64,000 bases of DNA, from assembly GCF_003053565.1 (NCBI RefSeq), contig NZ_QAXS01000007.1, forward strand, positions 16,369 to 80,368, written 5' to 3'. The DNA comes from Halanaerobium saccharolyticum. Lineage in GTDB: Bacteria > Bacillota > Halanaerobiia > Halanaerobiales > Halanaerobiaceae. Under the pieces are notes generated by a model. The model made no database searches, was not told where the DNA came from, and saw only the letters and a program-made list of their open reading frames with translations. Every line of letters begins with the position of its first letter. The first letter of the stretch is position 1. The position numbers and the translations under genes are program-made. Of this stretch, positions 38,185 through 46,755 are shown in pieces.

Positions 38185-39018
38185 ATGGGTGTTAAATGTG
38201 CTGCTCTGCTGCCTCATCCACCAATTGTGATTGAGGAAATTGGAGGAAGAGAATTAAAAAAAGCAGAAAAAACAGTTCAGGGTTTTAAAAAGACAGCTGC
38301 AGAAATTGCTGAATTTAAAGATGAACTTGATTTAATAGTTTTTATTACTCCCCATGGTCCTGTATTTCGTTCTACAGCCTCTTTAATTATTAAGGATCAG
38401 CTGCAGGGTAATTTTGGAGATTTTGGTTTTTCAAAGCTAGAATTTAAAGAAAAATCTGACATCAATTTTGCTGAAAAATTACTTCAAAATACCAGTGAGA
38501 AAAATCTGGCCTTACAGCCTCTAAGAAAAAAAGACTTGATTAATTATGGTATTGATCAGGAATTAGATCATGGAATTATGGTTCCCTTAAATTATCTTGA
38601 AGAAGCCGGACTTAAATTACCAATAGTTCCGATATCTATTGGCTTCATCTCCTACCAGGAGCTTTTTAAAATTGGTAAGGAGATTGCGAGAACTGCAGCT
38701 GAGCTTGACTATAAGATAGCAGTTATTGCCAGTGGTGACCTTTCTCACCGCTTAAAAAAGGGAGCACCGGCAGGTTATAATTCTGAGGCACATCTTTTTG
38801 ATGAAAAATTGATTGAGTATTTTAAAGAAAAAGATTTTGATTCTATATTAAATTTCGATCAGGAACTGGTCGAGAAAGCTGGAGAATGCGGTTTAAGGCC
38901 GATTGTGACTATGCTGGGGGCAGTTGATGGCCTGGAGCTAGAACTTGAGGTTAACTCTTATGAAGGCCCCTTTGGAGTCGGTTATGGCACAGTTTTTATT
39001 AAGACTAAATCAATTTAG
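38185..39018 (+). CDS. AmmeMemoRadiSam system protein B (MEMO/LigB-like)
   Basis: This 277-aa protein belongs to the MEMO/extradiol-dioxygenase-like fold family. Visible candidate metal-site residues are the His in LPHPPIVIEEIG (near residue 10), the His in ITPHGPVFRSTA, and DHGIMVPLNYL and SGDLSHRL further on. It is the first of three genes that in many bacteria are fused or adjacent: MEMO, AMMECR1 and a radical SAM protein. The joint function is not established. ATG at 38185 was chosen (8 nt from GGAGG); the ATG at 38182 and the GTG at 38176 are alternatives. Confidence 0.88.
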   Translation: MGVKCAALLPHPPIVIEEIGGRELKKAEKTVQGFKKTAAEIAEFKDELDLIVFITPHGPVFRSTASLIIKDQLQGNFGDFGFSKLEFKEKSDINFAEKLLQNTSEKNLALQPLRKKDLINYGIDQELDHGIMVPLNYLEEAGLKLPIVPISIGFISYQELFKIGKEIARTAAELDYKIAVIASGDLSHRLKKGAPAGYNSEAHLFDEKLIEYFKEKDFDSILNFDQELVEKAGECGLRPIVTMLGAVDGLELELEVNSYEGPFGVGYGTVFIKTKSI

Positions 39019-39052
39019 GAGTTTATATAATTAGTAGTGAGGAGTGATTATG

Positions 39053-39580
39053 ATGAAAGAAGAAAAATTTATAACAGATTTAGCCAGAAGAGCAGTTGAA
39101 GAATACATTATTTCTGGGAAAGAAGCTGAATTTGAGGAAGCTGAACTGCCAGATATTTTAAAAAAGGAAGCAGGAGTATTTGTAACTATAAAGAAAAATG
39201 GTAAGTTAAGAGGCTGTATGGGCACTTTTAGACCGGTACAGAAAAATGCAGCTTATGAAATTGTCAGCAATGCAATGACAGCTGCTGAGAATGATCCCCG
39301 CTTTCCTGAAGTTGAAAAAGAGGAATTAAATGAGATTTCAATTTCGGTAGATATATTATCCAAACCTGAAAGAATTAGAGACAAATCGGAACTTGATCCT
39401 AAAAAATACGGAATTCTTGTTAAAGGAGGACATCAGACAGGACTACTGCTGCCTGATTTAGAAGGTATTGAAACAGTTGAAAAGCAGCTTAGTGTAGCCA
39501 AGAGAAAGGCTGGTTTGCGAGAAGATGCCGCAGTAGAAATTTATCGTTTTACTGTAAGCAGGTTTGATGAAAATGACTGA
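39053..39580 (+). CDS. AmmeMemoRadiSam system protein A (AMMECR1 domain)
   Basis: This 175-aa AMMECR1-domain protein has the signature LRGCMGT (near residue 55), followed by the NAMTAAENDPRFPEV and GHQTGLLLPDLEG blocks. The conserved Cys-containing loop suggests an enzymatic or binding site, but no activity is assigned. ATG codons at 39050 and 39053 both fit the GAGGAG site. The gene overlaps the radical SAM gene downstream, so the two are translated together. Confidence 0.9.
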   Translation: MKEEKFITDLARRAVEEYIISGKEAEFEEAELPDILKKEAGVFVTIKKNGKLRGCMGTFRPVQKNAAYEIVSNAMTAAENDPRFPEVEKEELNEISISVDILSKPERIRDKSELDPKKYGILVKGGHQTGLLLPDLEGIETVEKQLSVAKRKAGLREDAAVEIYRFTVSRFDEND

Positions 39581-40562
39581 TCTATATCCAGCTCAATATT
39601 ATCAAATCAAAGATAACGGTATTGTTGAGTGTGAACTCTGTCCCCATAACTGTAAAATTTCAAACAATAAAGTTGGAATTTGTCAGGTTAGAAAAAATAT
39701 TGATGGTAAATTGTATTCATTAAATTACGGACAGATATCTTCACTGGGGGTTGATCCGGTCGAGAAAAAACCTCTTTACCATTTTTACCCACAGAAAAAA
39801 GTTCTTTCTGTGGGCAGCTGGGGCTGTAATATGAGCTGTGTATTCTGTCAAAACTGGCAGATTAGTCAGCAGAAGCCTGAATTGAGGGAGTTTAAACCTG
39901 AAGAAATTGTTGAAACTGCTCTCAAAAAAGGGATCGACTTAATTGCCTATACTTATTCAGAACCAGTAGTCTTTTATGAATACATGCTTGAAACAGCTGA
40001 AATAGCTGCTGAAAAGGGATTGAAAAACATTCTAGTAAGTAATGGGTTTATTAATCAAAAGCCTTTAAAAAAGCTTCTTCCCTTTTTAGATGCGGCAAAT
40101 ATTGATCTAAAAGCATTTAATAATAACTTTTATCAAGATAATTGTGGGGGAGGATTTGAGCCTGTAAAAAGGACAATTGAAACTCTTGCCCGGGAAATTC
40201 ATTTAGAAGTAACAACACTGGTCGTTACTGATTTGAATGATGACCTGAATGAATTAGAAGAGCTCTTTAAATGGCTGGCTCAGATTAACAGTCAGATTCC
40301 TCTTCATCTGAGCAGATATCATCCAGCCTATAAATTGAATAATCCACCAACAGATTTGGAAAAGATGAAAAAAGCCTATCAAAAAGCAAAAAAACATCTG
40401 GACCATGTTTATTTAGGTAATGCAATTATTGAAAATACTGCTGATACTTACTGCAGCAGCTGTGGTAGAAAGTTAATTAAAAGAAAAGCTTACCAGGTAG
40501 AGAATATGCTTGATCAGAATCGATGTCCTGACTGTGGTACAGAATTATACGGTGAATTCTAG
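39573..40562 (+). CDS. amrS: AmmeMemoRadiSam system radical SAM protein
   Basis: The 329-aa radical SAM enzyme has the cluster motif C-x3-C-x2-C in SWGCNMSCVFCQNW (near residue 85). It has extra N-terminal cysteines (CELCPHNC at about 17-24) and a C-terminal zinc-knuckle-like pair (CSSCGRKL and CPDCGTEL). The family resembles pyruvate formate-lyase-activating enzymes, but the target is unknown. In-frame ATG codons at 39567 and 39573 both lie inside the AMMECR1 gene. The trio suggests a common pathway; the linkage is known widely, the chemistry is not. Confidence 0.9.
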   Translation: MTDLYPAQYYQIKDNGIVECELCPHNCKISNNKVGICQVRKNIDGKLYSLNYGQISSLGVDPVEKKPLYHFYPQKKVLSVGSWGCNMSCVFCQNWQISQQKPELREFKPEEIVETALKKGIDLIAYTYSEPVVFYEYMLETAEIAAEKGLKNILVSNGFINQKPLKKLLPFLDAANIDLKAFNNNFYQDNCGGGFEPVKRTIETLAREIHLEVTTLVVTDLNDDLNELEELFKWLAQINSQIPLHLSRYHPAYKLNNPPTDLEKMKKAYQKAKKHLDHVYLGNAIIENTADTYCSSCGRKLIKRKAYQVENMLDQNRCPDCGTELYGEF

Positions 40563-40684
40563 CTAATCTGTTTAAATAGCGGTTTGTTTTAATAAGACTC
40601 TTTTGTCATTCCAGGCAGGAAAGGCATAGTGAAGAAACGAACAATTATCAAATAATTTCAAATTTTGTTTTTTTATAAATTAAC

Positions 40685-40713
40685 TTGACAGTAATTATTA
40701 GTACTGCTATACT
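40685..40713 (+). promoter_or_regulatory. Promoter of the 53-aa zinc-ribbon gene
   Basis: TTGACA (40685-40690) and TATACT (40708-40713) are 17 bp apart. The 5' part of this gap (40563-40680) shows no recognisable feature. Confidence 0.78.
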
Positions 40714-40761
40714 CTAATTAAGCTCATATAATACTATAAGACTAATAAGGAGGGCTTAATA

Positions 40762-40923
40762 ATGAGAAACAAAAATGTAAAATGTAATGTATGTGGAAGT
40801 CAGAACTGGTCTGGTGCACTCTATTGTGAGAAGTGTAGTGGTGACTTATATCATAATCATAATGATGAAAAAATTGCAGCCAAGATTGATCAGGTAAATA
40901 AAATCTTTAAGCTGTGGGAGTAA
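40762..40923 (+). CDS. Small zinc-ribbon protein, 53 aa
   Basis: This small gene has its own promoter, the ribosome binding site AAGGAGGG, and a terminator. The protein shows CNVCG (residues 8-12) and CEKCSG (22-27), i.e. C-x2-C-x10-C-x2-C, a zinc ribbon. A His/Asn patch (HNHND) and a helical tail ending KIFKLWE follow. I do not recognise a named family and assign no function; rubredoxin-like or nucleic-acid-binding roles are both possible. It is convergent with the membrane protein gene on the - strand. Confidence 0.8.
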   Translation: MRNKNVKCNVCGSQNWSGALYCEKCSGDLYHNHNDEKIAAKIDQVNKIFKLWE

Positions 40924-40942
40924 GTCTAATTTGAATAAGAAT

Positions 40943-40978
40943 TTAAAAGGTCGGCCTCTGGCCGGCCTTTTGTTTTTC
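40943..40978. terminator. Bidirectional terminator between convergent genes
   Basis: AAAAGG-T-CGGCC, loop TCT, GGCCG-G-CCTTTT forms an almost perfect stem with T's on the + strand and A's at its left (T's on the - strand). It can serve both the zinc-ribbon gene and the - strand gene ending at 40990. Confidence 0.88.
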
Positions 40979-40989
40979 TAGAAGTTAAT

Positions 40990-41715
40990 TTAGATAATTA
41001 CAAAATCGAAACCATAAATAAAAACTATGTAAAGAGTTAAAAAATAGCTGTAAAAAATAATTGGAGTAAATAAGTTATGATCACTGCAGATATAAAGATA
41101 ATTACTGATAACTACTGAAATAAAAATAATTAAGATAAAAGCAGGGGTGAACTCCAAAAAAAGAACCGCAGCAAATAAACCGCTGAAAATCACCGCTAAA
41201 AAAGTAGGTAGATAAAGATTAAACAGTGAGAAAATAATCTTATTAAATAAAAATTGTTCTACACTGGCTGTAAATAAAAGAATTAAGAAAACCATAATTA
41301 ATAGGGGTAAATCACTGTAAATGATTTTGAAAATATTTTCTCCTAACTGCAGGGGAAAAAAGCTGCTTTTAACTTCAGGCCTATAATTAAGATTGATTAA
41401 AATCACTCCAGCTGTTAAAAGAAGAAAAATTATAAAAAGTGCCTTTAAGTTGATTTTATCTTTTTTAAATTTAAATCCAAGGTCCGCAAAACTAAAGTCA
41501 TAGAGCAGATTAAAATAGCTGTAGATTATAAATAAAAATATAATATGAGAGAGAACATTTATAGAAAAAGCAAGAATTTCATTGATATAGATTAAGGCTG
41601 TAAAATCTTTTTCAATTATAAAATAACTGCTCAGAGTGATAAAATACCAGGCAGCAATAACTATTAAAAAATCTTTATAATTGAGACGCTGGTCAGAAAA
41701 AATATTATTTTTCAA
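40990..41715 (-). CDS. CPBP-like membrane protein, degenerate active site
   Basis: The 241-aa protein is very hydrophobic with about seven to eight predicted membrane segments. Its layout resembles the CPBP (Abi, CAAX-protease-like) family. The usual EExxxR glutamate pair is replaced by SVEQFLFNKI (near residue 151), the FxxxH motif reads FAAVLFLEF, and the last His-containing motif reads DHNLFTPII. Proteolytic activity is therefore doubtful. It starts at TTG behind GAGGAGGTGAT. The gene is divergent from cdaA; its role is unknown. Confidence 0.6.
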   Translation of the reverse strand: MKNNIFSDQRLNYKDFLIVIAAWYFITLSSYFIIEKDFTALIYINEILAFSINVLSHIIFLFIIYSYFNLLYDFSFADLGFKFKKDKINLKALFIIFLLLTAGVILINLNYRPEVKSSFFPLQLGENIFKIIYSDLPLLIMVFLILLFTASVEQFLFNKIIFSLFNLYLPTFLAVIFSGLFAAVLFLEFTPAFILIIFISVVISNYLYICSDHNLFTPIIFYSYFLTLYIVFIYGFDFVII

Positions 41716-41849
41716 GATATCACCTCCTCTCTATTATTTTCTATTAAAATTTGAGGAATCCTTTAAAATTTTAATTTTTTGTGATGTTTTGAAAAATAAG
41801 CAGGGTTTAGAGTCTCTTTTGCCGAATATTTAATTAAGAGGTGATAAAA

Positions 41850-42626
41850 TTGTCCTGGAAAGTTATAACAAGTTTATTAGATATCTTTATTATTGCTTTT
41901 ATTATTTACTATTTACTCAACATTATCTCAGGAACAAGGGCTGTTCAGCTAATTAAAGGTCTGGGGCTGATTTTTTTGGTTGCCTTATTTGCTCAACTTT
42001 TAGAGCTGAACACAGTTAACTGGTTTTTAGATAGTTTTCTGACCATTATTATGGTAGCGCTGCCAATTGTTTTTCAACCAGAATTGAGGAGAGCTCTCGA
42101 ACAAATTGGGCGGGGAGGATTTCTCAAAGAACAGTTCTGGCAGAACTGGGGACCAAAAGAAATAAATGAAATTGTTATGGCAACAGCAGAAATGTCTGAG
42201 AAAAAAACTGGCGCATTAATTGTTATTGCACGCAGAGTTGGTTTAAAAAATTATATCGAGACAGGAATTGAGCTTGATTCCAAAATCAGCAAACAGTTGC
42301 TGCTCAGCATTTTTCAACATCAGTCACCTCTACACGATGGAGCTTTGATTATCGAAAATGGTACGGTTCAGGCAGCCAGCTGTTTTTTAAACCTTTCTAC
42401 TCGTTCTGATATCAATCCACGGCTGGGTACCAGACACCGAGCAGCTATCGGTATTACAGAAGAGTCTGATTCTCTGGCAATAGTGGTTTCTGAAGAAACA
42501 GGAGTCATTTCAGTTGCCGAAAATGGACAACTGAGCCGTCATCTTGATACAGCTGAACTGCGGGAAACTCTTGCCCACAGTTTTGAAAAATCTAAAGAAA
42601 AATCTTTTATGAGGAGGCATCTCTAA
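41850..42626 (+). CDS. cdaA: Diadenylate cyclase CdaA
   Basis: CdaA makes c-di-AMP from two ATP at the membrane, a signal for potassium and osmotic balance and for wall homeostasis. The 258 aa carry three N-terminal membrane spans (to about residue 75), then the DAC domain with HDGALIIENG and LGTRHRAAIGITE, the nucleotide-binding and catalytic motifs. TTG at 41850 follows AGAGGTGAT; GTG at 41841 is the in-frame alternative. The cdaA-cdaR-glmM order is the conserved operon linking c-di-AMP and cell-wall precursor synthesis. Confidence 0.95.
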   Translation: MSWKVITSLLDIFIIAFIIYYLLNIISGTRAVQLIKGLGLIFLVALFAQLLELNTVNWFLDSFLTIIMVALPIVFQPELRRALEQIGRGGFLKEQFWQNWGPKEINEIVMATAEMSEKKTGALIVIARRVGLKNYIETGIELDSKISKQLLLSIFQHQSPLHDGALIIENGTVQAASCFLNLSTRSDINPRLGTRHRAAIGITEESDSLAIVVSEETGVISVAENGQLSRHLDTAELRETLAHSFEKSKEKSFMRRHL

Positions 42627-43016
42627 ATGTTTTCTCTAACTGAAAACCAAAAAAAATTAATACTTGCCTTTTTTATAGCTGTTCTGCTCTGGGGTTATGC
42701 CAGTAATCAAACAGCAAATGTTTTAAATTATGGGGAAGAACAGGCAGCTTCATTTTTACTGGATATTGAAGTTAGAAATTTACCAGAGGAATATCAGCTG
42801 GAATCAATGTCTGTAGAAAGAGCAGTAGTCAGAATTGATTATGTTTCTTATTTTTCTAAAATTAATAGATCAGATCTTAATGCTTATGTTGATTTGCGTA
42901 ATGTTGATCCAGGTGATAATATGAAAATAATTGAGGTTGAATTACCGAGTTCAGCCAGGCTGCTGGGAGTAGATCCAGGCTATATACTGGTTAAAGTAAC
43001 TGCAGAAGAAAATTAA
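42627..43016 (+). CDS. cdaR: CdaR-like YbbR-domain protein, short form
   Basis: CdaR is the extracellular regulator of CdaA. Here it is only 129 aa: one N-terminal membrane anchor (residues 10-27) followed by about one YbbR repeat (DIEVRNLPEEYQLESMSVER...). Family members in Bacillus have several repeats. It starts right at the cdaA stop, so the two are coupled. There is no sign of a frameshift: the sequence after the stop lacks YbbR-like coding and leads straight to glmM. Confidence 0.88.
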   Translation: MFSLTENQKKLILAFFIAVLLWGYASNQTANVLNYGEEQAASFLLDIEVRNLPEEYQLESMSVERAVVRIDYVSYFSKINRSDLNAYVDLRNVDPGDNMKIIEVELPSSARLLGVDPGYILVKVTAEEN

Positions 43017-43092
43017 ATTATGATTAATCTATTATATTAATCTATTAGATTAGAATAGTTTATTCTAGAATTTTAAAATTGAGGTGGATATT

Positions 43093-44445
43093 TTGGAAAA
43101 GAAATTATTTGGAACTGATGGTGTACGTGGAGTTGCCAATCATGAATTAAAAGGAGAGCTTGCTTTTAAGCTGGGAAGAATTGGTGGTTATTATTTGAGT
43201 AAAAATTCAGATCAAAAGCGGCCTGTAGTCATTATTGGTAAGGATACAAGGCTTTCTGGAGATATGCTGGAGGCAGCTCTGATGGCCGGTTTAACTTCAG
43301 TTGGTATTGATGTTTATAGATTGGGAATTATTCCAACCCCGGGAGTCTGTTATTTAAGCAGAACTAAAGAGGTAGTTGGGGGAATAATGATTTCTGCTTC
43401 TCATAATCCAACTGCTGATAATGGAATTAAGTTTTTTGATCAGAATGGGATTAAACTAAGTGATCAGGCTGAACTGGAGATTGAAGAGTTAATTTTTAAT
43501 GATCATTCAGAAGAGCTCCCCTATCCAATTGATAAAGAGATTGGTCTGGTTGAAGAAAAGTACAGCTGGATTGATGAATATATTGATTTTGTAATTGCAA
43601 GTGCAGATAAAAAATTAAATGATTTAAAAATTGTAATTGACTGTGCCAACGGAGCGGCTTATCAGGCTTCACCTGCTGTTTTTGAAGCACTTGGAGCCGA
43701 AGTAGTGGTAATCAATAATCATCCTAATGGTGAAGAAATTAATGTTAACTGTGGTTCAACAGCTCCTGAACTGGCAGCCAAAAAAGTAGTGGAAACCGGC
43801 GCTGATTTAGGAATTGCCCATGATGGTGATGCAGATCGGGTAATCTTAATTGATGAAAAAGGTGAAGTTGTTGAAGGTGACAACATTATGGCTGTTGCGG
43901 CAAGAGATCTGCTTAAAGAGGATAAATTAAATAAGAAAACTGTGGTAACAACTAAATACAGCAATTTGGGCTTAAAAGAAAGTCTGGCTGAAGTTGGAGC
44001 TGAACTGGTAATAACTAAAAATGGAGACCGCTATGTGCTGGCAGAAATGCTGAAAAATGGTTATAAACTTGGGGGAGAAAAATCAGGACACATTATTTTT
44101 AGTGAATATAATACAACCGGTGATGGAATTTTGACTGCGGTTAAAATTGCTTCTATCATCAAAAAAGAAGAGCAGTCACTTTCAGAGCTAAAAGAAGTTA
44201 TGAGCTACTGGCCCCAGCTTCTGGCAAATGTAAAGGTCAGCCAGAAAGAAGAATGGGAGCAGAATTCTAAAATTGCTGCTGAAATTAAAGCTGCGGAAGA
44301 GGAAATAGGTAGTTCAGGTCGGGTTTTTGTTCGTGCATCTGGAACTGAACCACTGATTAGAGTAATGCTTGAGGGTAAGGAAGAAGAACTTCTAAACAAA
44401 TGGGAAAATAAGCTGAAAGAATTAATTAGTGAAGAATTGAACTAA
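43093..44445 (+). CDS. glmM: Phosphoglucosamine mutase
   Basis: GlmM converts glucosamine-6-P to glucosamine-1-P for peptidoglycan synthesis. The 450-aa enzyme starts [13 protein letters not shown] and has the phosphoserine loop [12 protein letters not shown] (near residue 100). The metal-binding DGDADR and the sugar-binding GEKSGHI follow. TTG at 43093 is best spaced from GAGGTGG; an upstream GTG at 43084 overlaps that site. In Bacillus GlmM binds and inhibits CdaA, consistent with the operon. Confidence 0.97.
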   Translation: MEKKLFGTDGVRGVANHELKGELAFKLGRIGGYYLSKNSDQKRPVVIIGKDTRLSGDMLEAALMAGLTSVGIDVYRLGIIPTPGVCYLSRTKEVVGGIMISASHNPTADNGIKFFDQNGIKLSDQAELEIEELIFNDHSEELPYPIDKEIGLVEEKYSWIDEYIDFVIASADKKLNDLKIVIDCANGAAYQASPAVFEALGAEVVVINNHPNGEEINVNCGSTAPELAAKKVVETGADLGIAHDGDADRVILIDEKGEVVEGDNIMAVAARDLLKEDKLNKKTVVTTKYSNLGLKESLAEVGAELVITKNGDRYVLAEMLKNGYKLGGEKSGHIIFSEYNTTGDGILTAVKIASIIKKEEQSLSELKEVMSYWPQLLANVKVSQKEEWEQNSKIAAEIKAAEEEIGSSGRVFVRASGTEPLIRVMLEGKEEELLNKWENKLKELISEELN

Positions 44446-44449
44446 AAAT

Positions 44450-44478
44450 TTGCTATTTACAGTAATTTATAATAAAAT
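44450..44478 (+). promoter_or_regulatory. Possible glmS promoter
   Basis: TTGCTA (44450-44455) and TAAAAT (44473-44478) are 17 bp apart, right after glmM. Only the spacing and partial consensus support it. The 323-bp gap also holds the leader mini-ORF and the ribozyme. Confidence 0.45.
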
Positions 44479-44536
44479 AAATCTGTTCTGACTGATATTT
44501 AGTTAAAAATGTCAAATCAGAGAGTTAAAGCCAAAA

Positions 44537-44582
44537 AAGGAGGTGATTAAAAAAATTGAAGAGAAAAAGCGCCAGAACCTGA
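44537..44582 (+). other. Perfect Shine-Dalgarno and 8-codon frame overlapping the glmS ribozyme
   Basis: AAGGAGGTGAT (44537-44547) is complementary over 11 nt to the 16S rRNA 3' end. Eight bases later TTG (44556) opens a frame of eight codons ending TGA at 44580-44582. The predicted ribozyme cleavage site (between 44568 and 44569) cuts inside its fifth codon. Whether it is translated is unknown. Confidence 0.5.
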
Positions 44583-44712
44583 TTGGGACGGGATTTTAAT
44601 CAGGTGGACGAGGAAGAAGGTTATCGAATATTCGGCGGATGCCTTCAGGTAGTGGCTGTTCTGCCTCAATTTTATTTCTCAAAATCAGCGGGCAATTGCT
44701 GAGACAAAGGGA
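44566..44712 (+). ncRNA. glmS glucosamine-6-phosphate-activated ribozyme
   Basis: The sequence follows the glmS ribozyme closely. The segment AGCGCCAGAACC at the 5' end places the cleavage site just before GCGCC. P1 is CCTGATT/AATCAGG, then GGACGAGG, TATCGA, TTCGGCGGATGCC in the core, and the terminal ACAAAGGG. It lies directly upstream of glmS in the 5' untranslated region. The known mechanism is self-cleavage with GlcN6P as cofactor, leading to mRNA decay and end-product control. Confidence 0.95.
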
Positions 44713-44768
44713 ATAAATAACAGTTGACAGTTGAATATTAATAATAAAAACGGAGGTAAAGATAATAT

Positions 44769-46601
44769 ATGTGCGGAATTGTTGGTTACATTGGTGAGAA
44801 AAAGGCAGCCCCTATACTGCTTTCAGGTCTGAAAAAGCTGGAATACAGAGGCTATGATTCAGCTGGAATTGCAGTTCAAGAAGAAGAGGCTGTTAAAATT
44901 GTTAAAAAAGAAGGTAAATTAGACAAATTAAAGTCCAGTGCAGAAAAAGAAATCTTTAATGGGGAGACTGGAATCGGACATACCAGGTGGGCTACTCATG
45001 GTAAACCCTCTGATATAAATTCACATCCTCACACTGATTCTTTTGCTAAGATTGTTATTGTGCATAATGGAATTATTGAGAACTTTAGAGAGTTAAAAGA
45101 AGAACTGCTCGAAAAAGGCCATCAATTTGAATCAGAAACTGATACAGAAGTTGCAGCGCATTTAATTGCAAGTTATTATCAGCAGAACAACTTAAAAGAA
45201 GCAGTAATTAAGGCAGTAAAAAGACTGGAAGGTTCTTTCGCTCTGGCTGTGATGTCTTATACAGAAAAAGATAGAATTATTGCTGTTCGTAAGGACAGTC
45301 CTCTAATTGTCGGCCTGGGTGAAAATGAAAACTTTTTGGCTTCCGATATCCCAGCTTATCTCGAACATACAGATGATTTCTATATTTTAGAAGATGGAGA
45401 AATCGCTGATATCAGAAAAGACGAGGTTAAAATCTATTCTTTTGCTGATGAGTTAATTGCTGATAAGCAAAAGACAAAGATCGACTGGGATGCAGAGATG
45501 GCTGAGAAGCAGGGTTATCAGCATTTTATGCTCAAAGAGATTCATGAACAGCCAGAATCATTAAAGAGACTGCTGGAGGATAATTTAAAAGATGGCAAAA
45601 TTGATTTAAGTGAAAGTGGTCTTGATAAAAACTGGCTTGCTAATTATGATAAAATTCATGTTGTAGCCTGTGGAACTGCCTATCATTCTGGAGCTCTGGC
45701 TAAGTATCTGCTGGAAGATAAACTTAGAATACCGGTAGAGGTAGAGGTTGCCAGTGAGTACCGCTACCGTAACCCGATTATTGATGAGCGGACTTTAATG
45801 ATTGTAGTCAGCCAGTCAGGTGAGACTGCAGATACACTGGCTGCACTGAGACTGGCCAAAAATAAAGGAGCAAGTGTACTTGCCCTTACAAATTCTCGTG
45901 ACAGCAGTATTGCCAGAGAATCTGATATGGTTATTTATTTAAAAGCTGGCCCGGAAATTGCAGTTGCTTCCACTAAGGCTTATACTAATATGGTTGCTGC
46001 TTTTTATATTTTGCTGATCGATGGCATGAGGCAGCGTCAGGAAATAAGTGAAGAAGTTGAAGCTAAATATACTTCTGATTTAATAAAATTACCTGAGATG
46101 ATCAGACAGCTGAGTGAGCAGTCAAAAGATCAAATCAAATTGATTGCTGATAAATATGCAAAAAAAGAGAACATCTTTTTTATTGGACGCAATACAGATT
46201 ATACTCTTGCGCTTGAGGGAGCACTAAAATTAAAGGAGATTTCCTATATCCATGCTGAGGCCTACCCGGCCGGTGAACTGAAACATGGAACACTGGCACT
46301 GATAGAAGAAGATGTGCCGGTTGTTGCTCTCGGCAGTAGGGCGGATGTATTTCCAAAACTATTCAGTAATCTAAAAGAGGTTAAGGCCAGAGGAGCTGAA
46401 ACTCTCTTAATTACTGAGGAAGATCAAAAGTTCGAAAGAGACAGTGTTGATCATTTAATCGAACTGCCGCTTTTAAATCAGGACTTTGCAGGACTGCTGG
46501 CAATTATACCTCTGCAGTTACTTGCCTATTATACTGCTTTAAATTGTGGAGAAGATATTGACCAGCCCAGAAATCTGGCAAAAAGTGTAACAGTAGAATA
46601 A
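44769..46601 (+). CDS. glmS: Glutamine-fructose-6-phosphate aminotransferase
   Basis: GlmS makes glucosamine-6-P from fructose-6-P and glutamine, the first step to UDP-GlcNAc. The 610 aa begin MCGIVGYIG with the nucleophilic Cys2, followed by the glutaminase domain (HTRWATHG). Two SIS sugar-isomerase domains contain VSQSGETADTLAAL and end DQPRNLAKSVTVE, as usual. ATG lies 12 nt from CGGAGG. Expression should be repressed by its product via the upstream ribozyme. Confidence 0.98.
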   Translation: MCGIVGYIGEKKAAPILLSGLKKLEYRGYDSAGIAVQEEEAVKIVKKEGKLDKLKSSAEKEIFNGETGIGHTRWATHGKPSDINSHPHTDSFAKIVIVHNGIIENFRELKEELLEKGHQFESETDTEVAAHLIASYYQQNNLKEAVIKAVKRLEGSFALAVMSYTEKDRIIAVRKDSPLIVGLGENENFLASDIPAYLEHTDDFYILEDGEIADIRKDEVKIYSFADELIADKQKTKIDWDAEMAEKQGYQHFMLKEIHEQPESLKRLLEDNLKDGKIDLSESGLDKNWLANYDKIHVVACGTAYHSGALAKYLLEDKLRIPVEVEVASEYRYRNPIIDERTLMIVVSQSGETADTLAALRLAKNKGASVLALTNSRDSSIARESDMVIYLKAGPEIAVASTKAYTNMVAAFYILLIDGMRQRQEISEEVEAKYTSDLIKLPEMIRQLSEQSKDQIKLIADKYAKKENIFFIGRNTDYTLALEGALKLKEISYIHAEAYPAGELKHGTLALIEEDVPVVALGSRADVFPKLFSNLKEVKARGAETLLITEEDQKFERDSVDHLIELPLLNQDFAGLLAIIPLQLLAYYTALNCGEDIDQPRNLAKSVTVE

Positions 46602-46650
46602 AAAATTAATTTCAACAATAAACGATAAAATATGACAAAAACAGACATTA

Positions 46651-46680
46651 AACCGGGCCTGTAACAGGGTCCGGTTTTTT
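46651..46680 (+). terminator. Terminator after glmS
   Basis: AACCGG-G-CCTG, loop TAA, CAGG-GT-CCGGTT followed by six T. The T-run abuts the -35 element of the next promoter. Confidence 0.9.
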
Positions 46681-46707
46681 GCATTTAGCGCATAATTTTA
46701 ATATAAT
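46679..46707 (+). promoter_or_regulatory. acpS promoter
   Basis: TTGCAT (46679-46684) and TATAAT (46702-46707) are 17 bp apart, directly at the end of the glmS terminator. Confidence 0.65.
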
Positions 46708-46755
46708 TATAAAGTAGAATGATTGAGTATAACTTTGATTTGAGAAAGGAAATAT

